64,000 bases of DNA from the NCBI GenBank assembly GCA_041675285.1, contig JBAYTZ010000010.1, forward strand, positions 62,001-126,000. The letters run 5' to 3'. Below, one piece after another: positions 8,883 through 17,903 of the stretch (the first letter of the stretch is position 1; every line of letters starts with the position of its first letter). The notes under the pieces were generated by a model. It saw only the letters and a program-made list of their open reading frames with translations. It was not told the origin of the DNA and did not search any database. The translations under genes and the position numbers were made by a program. The stretch is from Candidatus Delongbacteria bacterium (GTDB taxonomy: Bacteria; CAIWAD01).

Positions 8883-10832
8883 GTGAAGCCGTTCTACATC
8901 ACCACGCCGATCTACTACGTCAACAGCGACCTGCACCTGGGCCACGCCTACACCACGGTGCTGGCGGACGTCTTCACGCGCTACCACCGACTGCTGGGGC
9001 GCGAGGCCTTCTTCCTGACGGGGGACGACGAGCACGGCCAGAAGGTGTTGGAGGCCGCCCAGCGCCAGGGCGTGAGCCCCCAGGAGCTCTGCGACCGCAT
9101 GTCCGTCCGCTTCCGCGAACTCTGGCAGCGCCTGAACGTCGACTACAGCCACTACATCCGCACCACGGACGAGACCCACGTGGCGCTGGTGAGCGCCATG
9201 CTGCAGCGCCTGCACGACGAGGGCCACCTCTACGCGGCGGACTACGAGGGCCAGTACTGCGTGCCCTGCGAGCGCTTCTTCACCGAGAAGGATCTGCAGG
9301 ACGGCAACTGTCCGGAGTGCGGGCGGCCGACGGAGCTGCTCAAGGAACGCAATTGGTACTTCCGCATGTCGGCCTTCCAGGAGTGGCTGATCGCCCACAT
9401 CGAAGGCCACCCGGACTTCATCCTGCCCCAGAGCCGGCGCAACGAGGTGCTGGGCTTCCTGCGCCAGCCGCTGCGCGACCTCTGCATCTCGCGCAACAAG
9501 GAGCGCATGAGCTGGGGCATCGAGCTGCCCTTCGACCGCGACTACGTGTGTTACGTCTGGGTGGACGCGCTGCTCAACTATGTCAGCGGAGTGGGCCTGG
9601 GCCACGATCAGGCGGGCTTCGACCGGCACTGGCCGGCGGACCTGCACCTCATCGGCAAGGACATCCTCACCACGCACTGCGTCTACTGGCCGACGCTGCT
9701 GCACGCCCTGGGCCTCGAGCAGCCGCGCAGCTTCCTGATCCACGGCTGGTGGCTGGTGGGCGACCAGAAGATGTCCAAGTCGGTGGGCAACGTGGTGCAG
9801 CCGCTGGACCTCATCGACCGGGTGGGCGTGGACGCCTTCCGCTTCTTCCTGATCCGCGAGATGGTGCCCTGGAACGACTCGTCCTTCGGCCCCGAGCTGC
9901 TGGTGAAGCGGATCAACACGGACCTGGCCAACGACCTGGGCAACCTGCTGAGCCGTGTGACAAATCTCGCGGCGCGGCATTTCGACGGGCAGCTGCCCCC
10001 GGCCCAGGGCGGCACGGGAGAGGGAGTCCTGCGCCGCTCCGCCGAGGCCCTGCTGGCCGGGCTGCCCGCCCAGCTGCAGCGCGGCGATCTCTACGGAATC
10101 GTGGACCAGGTCTTCGGCCTGCTCAAACTGGGCAACCAGTGGATGGAGCAGACCGCGCCTTGGAAGCTGGTCAAGGCCGATCGGGCCGCCGCCGGCCCGG
10201 TCCTGGCCGACATGGCCGAGGTGCTGCGCCTGACGGCCTGCCTGCTTGCCCCGGTGATGCCCGAGCTCTGCGCCCGGTTGCTGGAGCGCCTGGGCATCCC
10301 GGGCACGCCGACCCTGGCGGACCTGGCCTGGCACGAGATCGGCGTGCGCCGGATCCAGCACGGCGACCCGCTGGTCCCGCGCATCGACGAGGAGGTCTTT
10401 CTGGCCGCCCTGGCGCCCGTGCCCGGGCTCGCGGCACCGAGCGCGCCGGTGCCGGCCGCGGTGGCCGCGCCGGCCGCCGCGCCGGCCTCGACTCCGGCGG
10501 CGGACGAGGGCCTGATCGGCTTCGCCGAGTTCGGCCGCGCCAAGCTGGTGGCGGCGCGGATCCTCACGGCGGAGCGCGTCAGCGGCGCGGACAAGCTGCT
10601 GCGGCTGGAGATCGACTGCGGCGACGCCGAGCCGCGCCAGATCGTGGCGGGCATCGCGCTGGACCACGCGCCGGAGGGGCTGCCCGGCCGGATGATCTGC
10701 GTGGTCCGCAATCTCGAACCCGCGAAGATCCGCGGCATCGTCAGCCGGGGCATGCTGCTGGCCGCCAAAGGGCCGAACGGGCTCGCGCTGGTGAACCCCG
10801 GGGACGTCCCGCCGGGCACGCCCATCGGCTAG
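8883..10832 (+). CDS. metG: Methionyl-tRNA synthetase
   Basis: Charges tRNA-Met. The start is GTG 8883 with AAGGAG seven bases upstream; it gives VKPFYITTPIYYVNSD, the normal N terminus. The 649-residue product carries the HIGH-type motif HLGH, a zinc-knuckle region (CVPCERF, then CPECGRPTE), the KMSKS motif in QKMSKSVGN, an anticodon-binding helical domain, and an Ala/Pro linker at about residues 515-545. It ends in a C-terminal EMAP/Arc1p-like tRNA-binding domain (FAEFGRAKLVAARI, then PAKIRGIVSRGMLLAA) that drives dimerisation in MetRS of this architecture. It is third in the holB-ricT-metG run. Confidence 0.95.
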   Translation: MKPFYITTPIYYVNSDLHLGHAYTTVLADVFTRYHRLLGREAFFLTGDDEHGQKVLEAAQRQGVSPQELCDRMSVRFRELWQRLNVDYSHYIRTTDETHVALVSAMLQRLHDEGHLYAADYEGQYCVPCERFFTEKDLQDGNCPECGRPTELLKERNWYFRMSAFQEWLIAHIEGHPDFILPQSRRNEVLGFLRQPLRDLCISRNKERMSWGIELPFDRDYVCYVWVDALLNYVSGVGLGHDQAGFDRHWPADLHLIGKDILTTHCVYWPTLLHALGLEQPRSFLIHGWWLVGDQKMSKSVGNVVQPLDLIDRVGVDAFRFFLIREMVPWNDSSFGPELLVKRINTDLANDLGNLLSRVTNLAARHFDGQLPPAQGGTGEGVLRRSAEALLAGLPAQLQRGDLYGIVDQVFGLLKLGNQWMEQTAPWKLVKADRAAAGPVLADMAEVLRLTACLLAPVMPELCARLLERLGIPGTPTLADLAWHEIGVRRIQHGDPLVPRIDEEVFLAALAPVPGLAAPSAPVPAAVAAPAAAPASTPAADEGLIGFAEFGRAKLVAARILTAERVSGADKLLRLEIDCGDAEPRQIVAGIALDHAPEGLPGRMICVVRNLEPAKIRGIVSRGMLLAAKGPNGLALVNPGDVPPGTPIG

Positions 10833-10847
10833 CCCGACTCGACCCTC

Positions 10848-11110
10848 CACCACAGAGGCACAGAGACACAGAGTCGAAGAGTCATAAAGACCAAGATTGC
10901 GTCTGTTTGGTGAGGTGAAGGCCGCAGGCCTGAACCAAAACCTGGTGGTGACGGCGTCAGGCCTGACCGGCCGTCCGGAACCAACTACGCGGTTGCAGGA
11001 AGCCCAAACTCCGGCCAGCGGAAGGCCACCGCGAGGTGGCCTGACTCTGGCCGTTGAGAAAAGGCTCTTTCTTTGGGCGTCTTTCTTTGAGCCAGCAAAG
11101 AAAGACGCGA
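10848..11110. repeat. Composite intergenic repeat: CACAGAG module plus hairpin-bearing family-B module
   Basis: The metG-kinase gap holds two repeat modules and no gene. 10848-10874 is a CACAGAGGCACAGAGACACAG module found in both orientations elsewhere in the window. From about 10909 to 11110 lies a family with blocks GAACCAAAACCTGG and GGAACCAACTACGCGG, ending in a perfect 13-bp hairpin at 11077-11108 (GCGTCTTTCTTTG, six-base loop, then its complement). Related copies lie near 40275-40540 and 56580-56790. The reading frame of the downstream kinase runs open through the repeat, which could mislead gene callers. Confidence 0.85.
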
Positions 11111-11175
11111 AGACTTGGCGCGTTGAAAGCCCTGATCAAGCGCTACCGGGGAGCGAGGCTCCAGAAAGGACAGCT

Positions 11176-13839
11176 GTGGGCAACCTGCTTCACGAGGCGA
11201 TTCTGCGGGGCGGACAAGCCGTCCTGCTGCTGAAGTCCGGGCGCGTCACCCTGTCCAGCCCGCGCTTTCACGAGCTGATCGGCCGCGGGGCCGAGGAGCT
11301 CGCCGGACTGGACGTCGCGACGCTGCTGCAGCCGCCGCCCCACGCCGGGGAGCTCCAACTCTGCCAGCTCCTGCGGGACAGCGGCCCGCTGGACGTGAAC
11401 TGCACCGTGCTAGCGGAGGGCGACGACCTGCTGGTGCGGATGGAGGAGCGCGGCCGCCCGGACAGCCGGGAACTGGCCGAGCGGCTGCAGACCGTGCTGG
11501 ACATCTCGCGCAAGATGGCCGGCGCCTCCGACATCCAGCAGATCATGCAGGAGATCACCCGGGCCAGCCACAACCTGGTGGCCGCCAACGACACCACCAT
11601 CTACGGCCTGCACGCGGACGGCGACCGCCTGATCCCGCTCTTCACCGACGACCCCAACTACTCGGACGTCACCATGACTTTCGAGATCCCGCTGGGCACG
11701 GGTCTGACGGGCCACGTGGTGCAGACCGGCCGCGCGGCCATCGTCAACGATCCCGAGAGCAGCGAGCTGGTGGTCCAGGTGCCGGGCACGCCGGAAGAGG
11801 TCAGCGAAGTCCTGATGAGCGTGCCGCTCAGCGCCGGGGACCGCGTGCTGGGCGCCATCACCATCACGCGTCCGCTGGAGCGGCCCTTCTCCGAAAGCGA
11901 CCTGGAGATCATCAGCATCCTGGCCGGTCAGGCCGCGGCCCTGCTGGCCCAGGTCGAGCTGGTGCGGCGCATCGCCGACTCCGAAGCGCGCTACCGCTCG
12001 CTGGTGGAGAACGCGGGCATCGGCCTGTTCCGCCTCAGCCTGGACGGGGTGGTGGAGGCTGCCAACCCCTACCTGCGGCGCGTGCTGGGCCTGGGGCCCG
12101 AGGATCCGGTGGATTCGCGCCGGATCTGGGGCAGCGAGCGGGCCTGCCAGGCCTTCCTGGAGCAGTTGAGCCGGGACGGTTCGGTGGTGGAGGCCCACGC
12201 CACCACGCTGAGCACGGACGGCCGCATGCTGGAGCTCCGCATCTCCGCCAGCCACACGCCCGGAGGCGAGGCCATCGAGGGCAGCCTGGCGGACGACACG
12301 GATCGGCGGCGGCTGGAGCTGGAGAACCAGGGCCGCCTGGTCTTCCTGGAGAACCTGCTGGCCCAGCTGCCGGTGGGGCTGGTGATCCTCGAGCCCGGTG
12401 GCCGGGTGCGTCACCACAACCCGGTCTTCGCGCGCCTGCTGGGCCTGCCGGACGGGGAGGTTCGCGGGGAGCACGTGTTCAACCGGCTCCTGCGGGACAT
12501 TCCCGAGCTGCATGCCCTCTGGATCCAGACCCTGCGCCGGGAGAGCGGACGCATCGAGGAGCTGGCCCTGCCGCCCTCGCTGTTCGACGATTCCACCATC
12601 AGGCACATCTCCGCCACCACCGTGCCCGTGAGCAACCAGGCCGGCGTGTTGACGGACGTGGTCTTCCTGCTGGAGGACGTCAGCGAGCGCCGCGCCCTGC
12701 GCAACCAGCTCATCCAGTCCCAGAAGATGGACTCGGTGGGCAGCCTGGCCAGCGGACTGGCGCACGACTTCAACAACATCCTCTCGGGCATCCTGGGCAA
12801 CACCCAGTTCCTGCGCCGCCAGTTGGAGCGCCACCCCGAGGCGGACGAGCCGCTGGACACCATCGAGCGCTCCGTGGGGATGGCCGCCCAGCTCACGCGC
12901 CAGCTGCTGGGCTTCGCCCGGCGCGACAACGACACGCTGGAGCTGATCGATCCCAATCCGGTGGTGACCCAGACCCTGGACCTGTTCCGGCGCGGCCTCA
13001 AGCCGGGCGTGCGGCTGGAGGAGGAGTTCACCGCGGGCCTGCCGCGGATCCTGGCCGACCCGCTGCAGGTGGGCCAGGCGCTGCTCAACGTGCTGCTCAA
13101 CGCCGTGGACGCCACGGGCGAGAGCGGCGTGATCAGCGTGCGCACGCGGCTGCGCCACCTGGAGGCCGAGGGCCCGGGCGGCGGGGAGGCGGCCGTGGGC
13201 GGACCCTGGCTGGAATTCGAGATCCAGGACACGGGGGCGGGCATCCCCGAGGACATGCTGCCCCGGGTCTTCGATCCCTTCTTCACCACCAAGGCCAAGG
13301 GCCAGGGCAGCGGCCTGGGCCTGGCCATGGTCTACGCCATCCTCCAGCGCCACGGCGGCCGGGTGGAGATCCAGTCCCGGGTGGGCTTCGGCACGCGCAT
13401 CCGCCTGCACTTCCCGATCCCGCGGGCGGAGGGAGCCGAGTCCAGCACGCCCGCCCGGCGCGCCGGCGATTCCCCCACGGCGCAGATCTGGGTGGTGGAC
13501 GACGACCCCGTGCTGCGCGACATGCTGCGCCGCATCCTGGAGAGCCTGCATTACAAGGTGCGGACCTTCGAGACCGGGCAGGAGGTCCTGGAGGCCGTGA
13601 GACACGAGCCCGCCGCGGCCGACCTGTACTTCCTGGACGTGCTGATGCCCGGCATGTCCGGCGTGGAGCTGCTCCAGGAGCTGCGCGGCCTCCGGCCGGA
13701 TCCGCACGTGATCTTCTGCTCGGGCTACACGCGCTCCCAACAGGGCGGGTTGCTCGAGCTGCCCGGCGTAAAGGGCTTCATCGAGAAACCCTTCTCCATC
13801 GCCTCGCTGTCCACGCTGGTGGCCGAGGCCCTGCGCTGA
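11176..13839 (+). CDS. Hybrid sensor histidine kinase (PAS-GAF-PAS-PAS-HisKA-HATPase-REC)
   Basis: I chose GTG 11176 with AAAGGA six bases upstream. The frame is open back to 10897, but that part is repeat DNA. The 887 residues read as a PAS-like N terminus, a GAF domain (about 100-265), two PAS domains (about 275-380 and 395-510), a HisKA box GLAHDFNNILSG with phospho-acceptor His530, and an HATPase (NVLLNAVDAT, DTGAGIPEDM, GSGLGLAMVYAIL). A C-terminal receiver follows (VVDDDP, acceptor Asp821 in FLDVLMPGMSG, Lys in IEKPF). There is no membrane segment, so it is a cytoplasmic sensor of unknown ligand. A terminator hairpin follows. The sigma-54 regulator 6 kb downstream is a possible but unproven partner. 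Confidence 0.93.
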   Translation: MGNLLHEAILRGGQAVLLLKSGRVTLSSPRFHELIGRGAEELAGLDVATLLQPPPHAGELQLCQLLRDSGPLDVNCTVLAEGDDLLVRMEERGRPDSRELAERLQTVLDISRKMAGASDIQQIMQEITRASHNLVAANDTTIYGLHADGDRLIPLFTDDPNYSDVTMTFEIPLGTGLTGHVVQTGRAAIVNDPESSELVVQVPGTPEEVSEVLMSVPLSAGDRVLGAITITRPLERPFSESDLEIISILAGQAAALLAQVELVRRIADSEARYRSLVENAGIGLFRLSLDGVVEAANPYLRRVLGLGPEDPVDSRRIWGSERACQAFLEQLSRDGSVVEAHATTLSTDGRMLELRISASHTPGGEAIEGSLADDTDRRRLELENQGRLVFLENLLAQLPVGLVILEPGGRVRHHNPVFARLLGLPDGEVRGEHVFNRLLRDIPELHALWIQTLRRESGRIEELALPPSLFDDSTIRHISATTVPVSNQAGVLTDVVFLLEDVSERRALRNQLIQSQKMDSVGSLASGLAHDFNNILSGILGNTQFLRRQLERHPEADEPLDTIERSVGMAAQLTRQLLGFARRDNDTLELIDPNPVVTQTLDLFRRGLKPGVRLEEEFTAGLPRILADPLQVGQALLNVLLNAVDATGESGVISVRTRLRHLEAEGPGGGEAAVGGPWLEFEIQDTGAGIPEDMLPRVFDPFFTTKAKGQGSGLGLAMVYAILQRHGGRVEIQSRVGFGTRIRLHFPIPRAEGAESSTPARRAGDSPTAQIWVVDDDPVLRDMLRRILESLHYKVRTFETGQEVLEAVRHEPAAADLYFLDVLMPGMSGVELLQELRGLRPDPHVIFCSGYTRSQQGGLLELPGVKGFIEKPFSIASLSTLVAEALR

Positions 13840-13869
13840 TCCCCCGGACCGGCGCTCCTCCTGCAAAGC

Positions 13870-13895
13870 AAACGGGCGGCCCAGGCCGCCCGTTT
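13870..13895. terminator. Bidirectional hairpin terminator between kinase and lon
   Basis: Convergent gap containing AAACGGGCGGCC, a two-base loop and the exact complement GGCCGCCCGTTT. The A and T ends supply a short U-run in either direction, so it can end both the plus-strand kinase and the minus-strand lon transcript. Confidence 0.8.
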
Positions 13896-13919
13896 CGTGT
13901 CGTGTCCGTTCGCCCGGCC

Positions 13920-16292
13920 TCAGCGCTGCCGGCCGGCCCTGGCGTCCGCCGCAGGCAGCAGCACCAGTTCCAGAGCCTGTTCCACGCGGTCCAGGCCGTG
14001 GATCTCCAGCTCCGCGCGGATCTCCTCCGGGATCTCCTCCACGTCCTTCAAGTTGTCCCGCGGCGCCAGGATCACGCGGATCCCCGCGCGATGCGCGGCC
14101 ATCACCTTCTCGCGCAGGCCGCCGATGGGCAGCACCTTGCCGCGCAGGCTCAGCTCGCCGGTCATGGCCACGTCGTGGCGCAGCGGCCGCCCGCTGAGCA
14201 GGCTGACCAGGCAGGCCGCGATGGCCACGCCCGCCGAAGGTCCGTCCTTGGGCGTGGAGCCCTCGGGGAAATGCAGGTGCAGGTCCGTGCCGCGGTTGAA
14301 GTCCGCGGGCACGCCCAGTTCGTCGGCGTGGCTGCGGATGAAGCTGAGCGCGATCTCGCCGGATTCGCGCATCACTTCGCCCAGGCTGCCCGTCAGGCGC
14401 AGCCCGCCGTTGCCCGGCATGGCCGTGGCCTCGATGAACATCAGCGCGCCGCCGAAGGGCGTCCAGGCCATGCCCGTGGCCACGCCGATCTCCGGGGCCC
14501 GGTTGGCCGTCTCGGGCAGGATGCGCTTGTTGCCCAGCAGTTCGCGCACCGTGGCGCGACCCGCGCGCAGGCGCAGCGCCTCGCCCTCGGCCACCCGGCG
14601 CGCCACTTTGCGCGCCACGGAGCCCACGCGCTGCTCCAGCTGGCGCACGCCGGCCTCTCGCGTATACTCGTCGATGATCACGCGCAGGCCCTCCGGCTGG
14701 AAGGACAACTGCGACTTGTCCAGGCCCGAGGCCTCCAGCTGGCGCGGCACCAGGTAGCGCCGGGCGATCTCGAGTTTCTCCGTGGGCAGGTAGCCGGGCA
14801 GCTGGATGATCTCCATCCGGTCGCGCAGCGGGCTGGGAATCCGCTCCAGCTGATTGGCCGTGGCGATGAACATCACCTGGCTCAGGTCCACGGGCACTTC
14901 CAGGTAGTGGTCGGCGAAGGTGTGGTTCTGGGCCGGATCCAGCACTTCCAGCAGCGCGGCGGAGGGGTCGCCCTTGACGTCCGCGCCCAGCTTGTCGATC
15001 TCGTCCAGCATGAAGACCGGGTTCATGCAGCCGGTCTCGCGCAGCTTCTGCACGATGCGCCCGGGCATGGAGCCCACGTAGGTGCGGCGATGGCCGCGGA
15101 TCTCGCTCTCGTCGTGCACGCCGCCCAGCGCCAGGCGCACGAAGCGGCGGCCCAGGGACTCGGCGATGGACTTGCCCAGGCTGGTCTTGCCCACGCCGGG
15201 CGGGCCCACGAAGCAGAGGATCGGGCTCTTGCGCCCGCCGCCGGTCAACTTGCGCACGGCGATGTACTCGAGGATCCGCTCCTTGACCGCCTCCAGGCCG
15301 AAGTGGTCGCGGTCCAGCACGCGCCGGGCGCGGCCCACGTCATGCCGGTCACGGTCGCGCTCGTTCCACGGGAACTGGGCCAGCCAATCCACGTAGGTCC
15401 GGGCCACGCCGTACTCGGCGGAGGCCGTGTTCATCCGGCCCAGCCGGCGCACCTCGCGCTGGCCGGCCTCGCGCACGGGCGCGGGCAGGTCCTCGGCCGC
15501 GAAGCGCCGGCGCAGCTCCTCCAGCTCCACCTGGGCGTCCTCGTCCTCGCCCAGCTCGTGGCGGATCACCTTGAGCTGCTCGCGCAGGTAGTATTCCTTC
15601 TGGTTGCGGTCCATGGCGTTGGCCAGGTCGTCCTGGATCTTGCGCGAGAGCTCGGCCAGTTCCACCTCGCGGCGCAGCAGCTTGAGCGCCGTCTTGGCCC
15701 GCTCGCCCACGTTGAGCTCGCCCAGCACGCGCTGGCGATCCTCCACGCTGAAGTTGAGGTTGGCGCTGACCAGGTCCGCCAGCCGGCCCAGATCCTTGAC
15801 GGAGCGCAGGGACTGGCGCAAATCCTCGCCCACCCAGGTGTTGAGTTGGCAGTAGTCGTCGAAGGCCTTGAGCAGGGCCTTGCGGTAGCTCTCCGTGCGC
15901 ACGTTGGTCCGCAGGTCCTCCGTGTGACGCTCCACGCGCACCAGCAGATTGGGGCTGCGCGAAACCACCTCGCGGAAACTCAGGCGGCCCACGCCCTGCA
16001 GGAGCAGGCCCATCGAGCCGTCGGGCACGCTGAACATCTTGAGGATCTGGGCCGCGCTGCCCACCGGGGCCAGGCGGCCGTTCTCGTCGTTCTCCTGCTT
16101 GAGGAAGATCGCCAGCAGGCGGTCGCCGCGCAGCACCTCCTGCACGGCGTGGATCTGGCGCGGATCGTTGATCACGTGGGGCAGGATCACGCCCGGGAAG
16201 ACCACCACGTCCGTGACCGGCAACAGGTGCAGGATCTCGGGGATGACGACCGGGGTCTTGCTCTCCACGGCTTCCGGCAACTCGGTTCTCAC
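13920..16292 (-). CDS. lon: ATP-dependent protease Lon
   Basis: Cytosolic AAA+ serine protease that removes damaged and regulatory proteins. The 790-residue length is normal. It has an N-terminal LON substrate-binding domain, a long helical middle, Walker A GPPGVGKTSLGKS, Walker B FMLDEIDK, and the proteolytic Ser-Lys dyad: Ser686 in PKDGPSAGVA and Lys729 in GGLREKVMAAHR, with the same 43-residue spacing as E. coli Lon. The start is GTG, overlapping the hsp20 stop (GTGA), so it is co-translated with the small heat-shock protein. A hairpin terminator lies just past the stop. Confidence 0.96.
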   Translation of the reverse strand: MRTELPEAVESKTPVVIPEILHLLPVTDVVVFPGVILPHVINDPRQIHAVQEVLRGDRLLAIFLKQENDENGRLAPVGSAAQILKMFSVPDGSMGLLLQGVGRLSFREVVSRSPNLLVRVERHTEDLRTNVRTESYRKALLKAFDDYCQLNTWVGEDLRQSLRSVKDLGRLADLVSANLNFSVEDRQRVLGELNVGERAKTALKLLRREVELAELSRKIQDDLANAMDRNQKEYYLREQLKVIRHELGEDEDAQVELEELRRRFAAEDLPAPVREAGQREVRRLGRMNTASAEYGVARTYVDWLAQFPWNERDRDRHDVGRARRVLDRDHFGLEAVKERILEYIAVRKLTGGGRKSPILCFVGPPGVGKTSLGKSIAESLGRRFVRLALGGVHDESEIRGHRRTYVGSMPGRIVQKLRETGCMNPVFMLDEIDKLGADVKGDPSAALLEVLDPAQNHTFADHYLEVPVDLSQVMFIATANQLERIPSPLRDRMEIIQLPGYLPTEKLEIARRYLVPRQLEASGLDKSQLSFQPEGLRVIIDEYTREAGVRQLEQRVGSVARKVARRVAEGEALRLRAGRATVRELLGNKRILPETANRAPEIGVATGMAWTPFGGALMFIEATAMPGNGGLRLTGSLGEVMRESGEIALSFIRSHADELGVPADFNRGTDLHLHFPEGSTPKDGPSAGVAIAACLVSLLSGRPLRHDVAMTGELSLRGKVLPIGGLREKVMAAHRAGIRVILAPRDNLKDVEEIPEEIRAELEIHGLDRVEQALELVLLPAADARAGRQR

Positions 16293-16732
16293 TGCCCGTC
16301 CTCCTCGCTCCAGTCCACCACGCCGCCGTCCTGCCGCGGGATGCGGACCACCAGGAAGCCGTCGCGATACTGGGCCGCCACCTGATCCATCAGCAGGCCC
16401 GCGGGCAGCTGGATGCGCCGCTCGAACTCGCCGACGGGGATCTCGAGGGTCAGGTAGCGGTCCTTCTCGAACTCCACCGGCTCGCGGCGCGTGCCCTGGA
16501 TCACCAGTTCGCCCTCGCCGGCGCCCAGGCGGATGTCCTCCCGCTTGAGGCCGGCCAGTTCCATCACCACCACCAGCTCGCCGCGGCCCATCACCACGTC
16601 GGCGGCCGGCACGAAGGCGCCGCCGCTCTCGCTGGTCTCGTCGTGTCCCGCCAGCAACTGCTTGAATCTCCGCTCGAGCTCCGGATTCATGCCGCGCATC
16701 TGCTCCAATTGTCGGCGATCAAAGACGTGCAT
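16289..16732 (-). CDS. Hsp20 / alpha-crystallin small heat-shock protein
   Basis: ATP-independent holdase. The start is the ATG of MHVFDRRQLEQMRG, with AGGAG eight bases upstream; the longer in-frame N terminus lacks a site. The 147-residue protein has the alpha-crystallin domain at about residues 40-135 (VVMELAGLKREDIRL, GELVIQGTRRE, then YLTLEIPVGEFERRIQLP). Its tail has IPRQDG rather than a clear IxI/V motif. It is the first gene of a two-gene unit with lon, which makes sense as a holdase plus protease under heat control. I cannot identify a confident sigma-32 promoter or CIRCE element upstream. Confidence 0.9.
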   Translation of the reverse strand: MHVFDRRQLEQMRGMNPELERRFKQLLAGHDETSESGGAFVPAADVVMGRGELVVVMELAGLKREDIRLGAGEGELVIQGTRREPVEFEKDRYLTLEIPVGEFERRIQLPAGLLMDQVAAQYRDGFLVVRIPRQDGGVVDWSEEDGQ

Positions 16733-16815
16733 GTCAGCTCCTGTCTGGCTGATGGTCCGGAACCCGTCCCCGCCGCGGAGTCGTCCCGGCGGCAGCAATC
16801 ATGATCGGCGTGAAA

Positions 16816-16839
16816 GGGCCGGAGATTCAATCCCGGCCC
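16816..16839 (-). terminator. Rho-independent-like terminator of dus
   Basis: On the minus strand, 14 bases past the dus stop, GGGCCGG and CCGGCCC form a stem around a short GATTGAATCT inner part and are followed by TTTC. It separates dus from the hsp20-lon unit. Confidence 0.65.
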
Positions 16840-16852
16840 GCGCTTCCCGCCA

Positions 16853-17821
16853 TCAGCGCAGGAAGGGATTGCCTGTGATGGGCGGCGGCGGTCCCTCGGC
16901 CAGCTGCCGCTCCAGCAGATCGATCCACTCGGGCAGCCGGCGCCGGTCGGCCAGCCGGAAGGCGGCGGCCTCGTCGGCGGGCAGCCCCAGGTGTCCCAGC
17001 AGCCCGGGCAGCAGGCGGCGCGCCTCCTGCCAGTCCAGATCCGCCACCAGCGAGCGCAGCAGCGCGGCCAGCAGCTCGGCCCCTTCCCGCGGGGCCGGGG
17101 CCGCCTCGCCCCGGCAGAGGCGGAAGATCCAGGGCAGGGTCAGGGCGGCCCGCCCGATCAGCACGGCCTCGAGGCCCGGGTGCGCGGCCAGGGCGGCCTG
17201 GGCCTCCGCCGCCGTGCGCAGATCGCCCACGGCCCAGAGCCGCGGTCCGCCGGCCGGCAGGTGGTCCAGCAGGCTCCAGTCCGGCTGTTCTACATAGGCC
17301 CCCGACAGCGAGCGCGGATGCAGGCAGAACCAGTCCAGCCCCGCCTCGGCGGCCAGTTCGTGCAGGATCAGGAACTGCCCGTCGCCGGGCAGCTGGCCGC
17401 TGCGGCACTTGATCCCGGCCGGCAGACCGGAGGCATCGCGCAGCACCATGAGCAGCTCGCGCAGCTCGGGCCAACGGCCCAGCAGCGCCCCGCCGCAGCC
17501 CCGGGCCACCAGCGGCGCGGCCGGACAACCCAGGTTGAGTTCCACGCCCTGGAAGCCCAGCGGCGCGGCCAGGGCCGCGGCCTGCCTCAGGATCTCGGGC
17601 TGGTTGGCGAAGAGCTGGAGAATCTGCGGGCCCGGCGCGGCCTCCCGCGCGGCGCGGCGCAGGCTCCCCGGGGATTGACGGGCCAGACCCTCGGCGTCCA
17701 CCAGGCCGGTGCTGGCCGCGCCCGCGCCCTGCTCCAGCAGCAGACGGCGCACGCCGGACGTGGTGAAGCCCGCCATGGGGGCCAGCAGATAGGGGGATCG
17801 CAGGACAAGCGGAGGGTGCAT
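16853..17821 (-). CDS. dus: tRNA-dihydrouridine synthase (Dus family)
   Basis: FMN enzyme that reduces uridine to dihydrouridine in tRNA D-loops. I chose the ATG of MHPPLVLRSPYLLAPMAG, which sets the usual short N terminus; 27 further in-frame codons upstream look non-coding. The 322 residues show APMAGFTTSGVRRLL, the catalytic-Cys block VELNLGCPAAPLV, GIKCRSG for the phosphate-binding Lys region, LHPRSLSGAY, and LIGRAALTLPWIF near the C terminus. Which Dus subclass and which tRNA position cannot be told from sequence. It probably has its own promoter, as a hairpin separates it from the HDOD gene upstream. Confidence 0.88.
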   Translation of the reverse strand: MHPPLVLRSPYLLAPMAGFTTSGVRRLLLEQGAGAASTGLVDAEGLARQSPGSLRRAAREAAPGPQILQLFANQPEILRQAAALAAPLGFQGVELNLGCPAAPLVARGCGGALLGRWPELRELLMVLRDASGLPAGIKCRSGQLPGDGQFLILHELAAEAGLDWFCLHPRSLSGAYVEQPDWSLLDHLPAGGPRLWAVGDLRTAAEAQAALAAHPGLEAVLIGRAALTLPWIFRLCRGEAAPAPREGAELLAALLRSLVADLDWQEARRLLPGLLGHLGLPADEAAAFRLADRRRLPEWIDLLERQLAEGPPPPITGNPFLR

Positions 17822-17855
17822 GGCCCAAGGTAACAGGCCGCCGCCGGAATGAGGA

Positions 17856-17875
17856 AGGGCCGCGCGGGCGGCCCT
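17856..17875 (-). terminator. Hairpin between HDOD gene and dus
   Basis: AGGGCCGC, loop GCGG, GCGGCCCT: an 8-bp perfect stem starting about 30 bases past the HDOD stop, followed on the minus strand by a weakly T-rich stretch. It likely ends the regulator/HDOD transcript. Confidence 0.55.
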
Positions 17876-17903
17876 GGGTTGCTTGGCGTTCGGCACGAAC
17901 ACG

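Noticed and set aside
11410..13866. Long minus-strand open frame opposite the hybrid kinase
   Set aside because: Low-complexity Ala/Gln/His translation; the plus strand has all kinase motifs.
16801..16830. Possible heat-shock promoter (TTGAAT...) for hsp20-lon
   Set aside because: The TTGAAT lies in the loop of the dus terminator hairpin, and no matching -10 is convincing.
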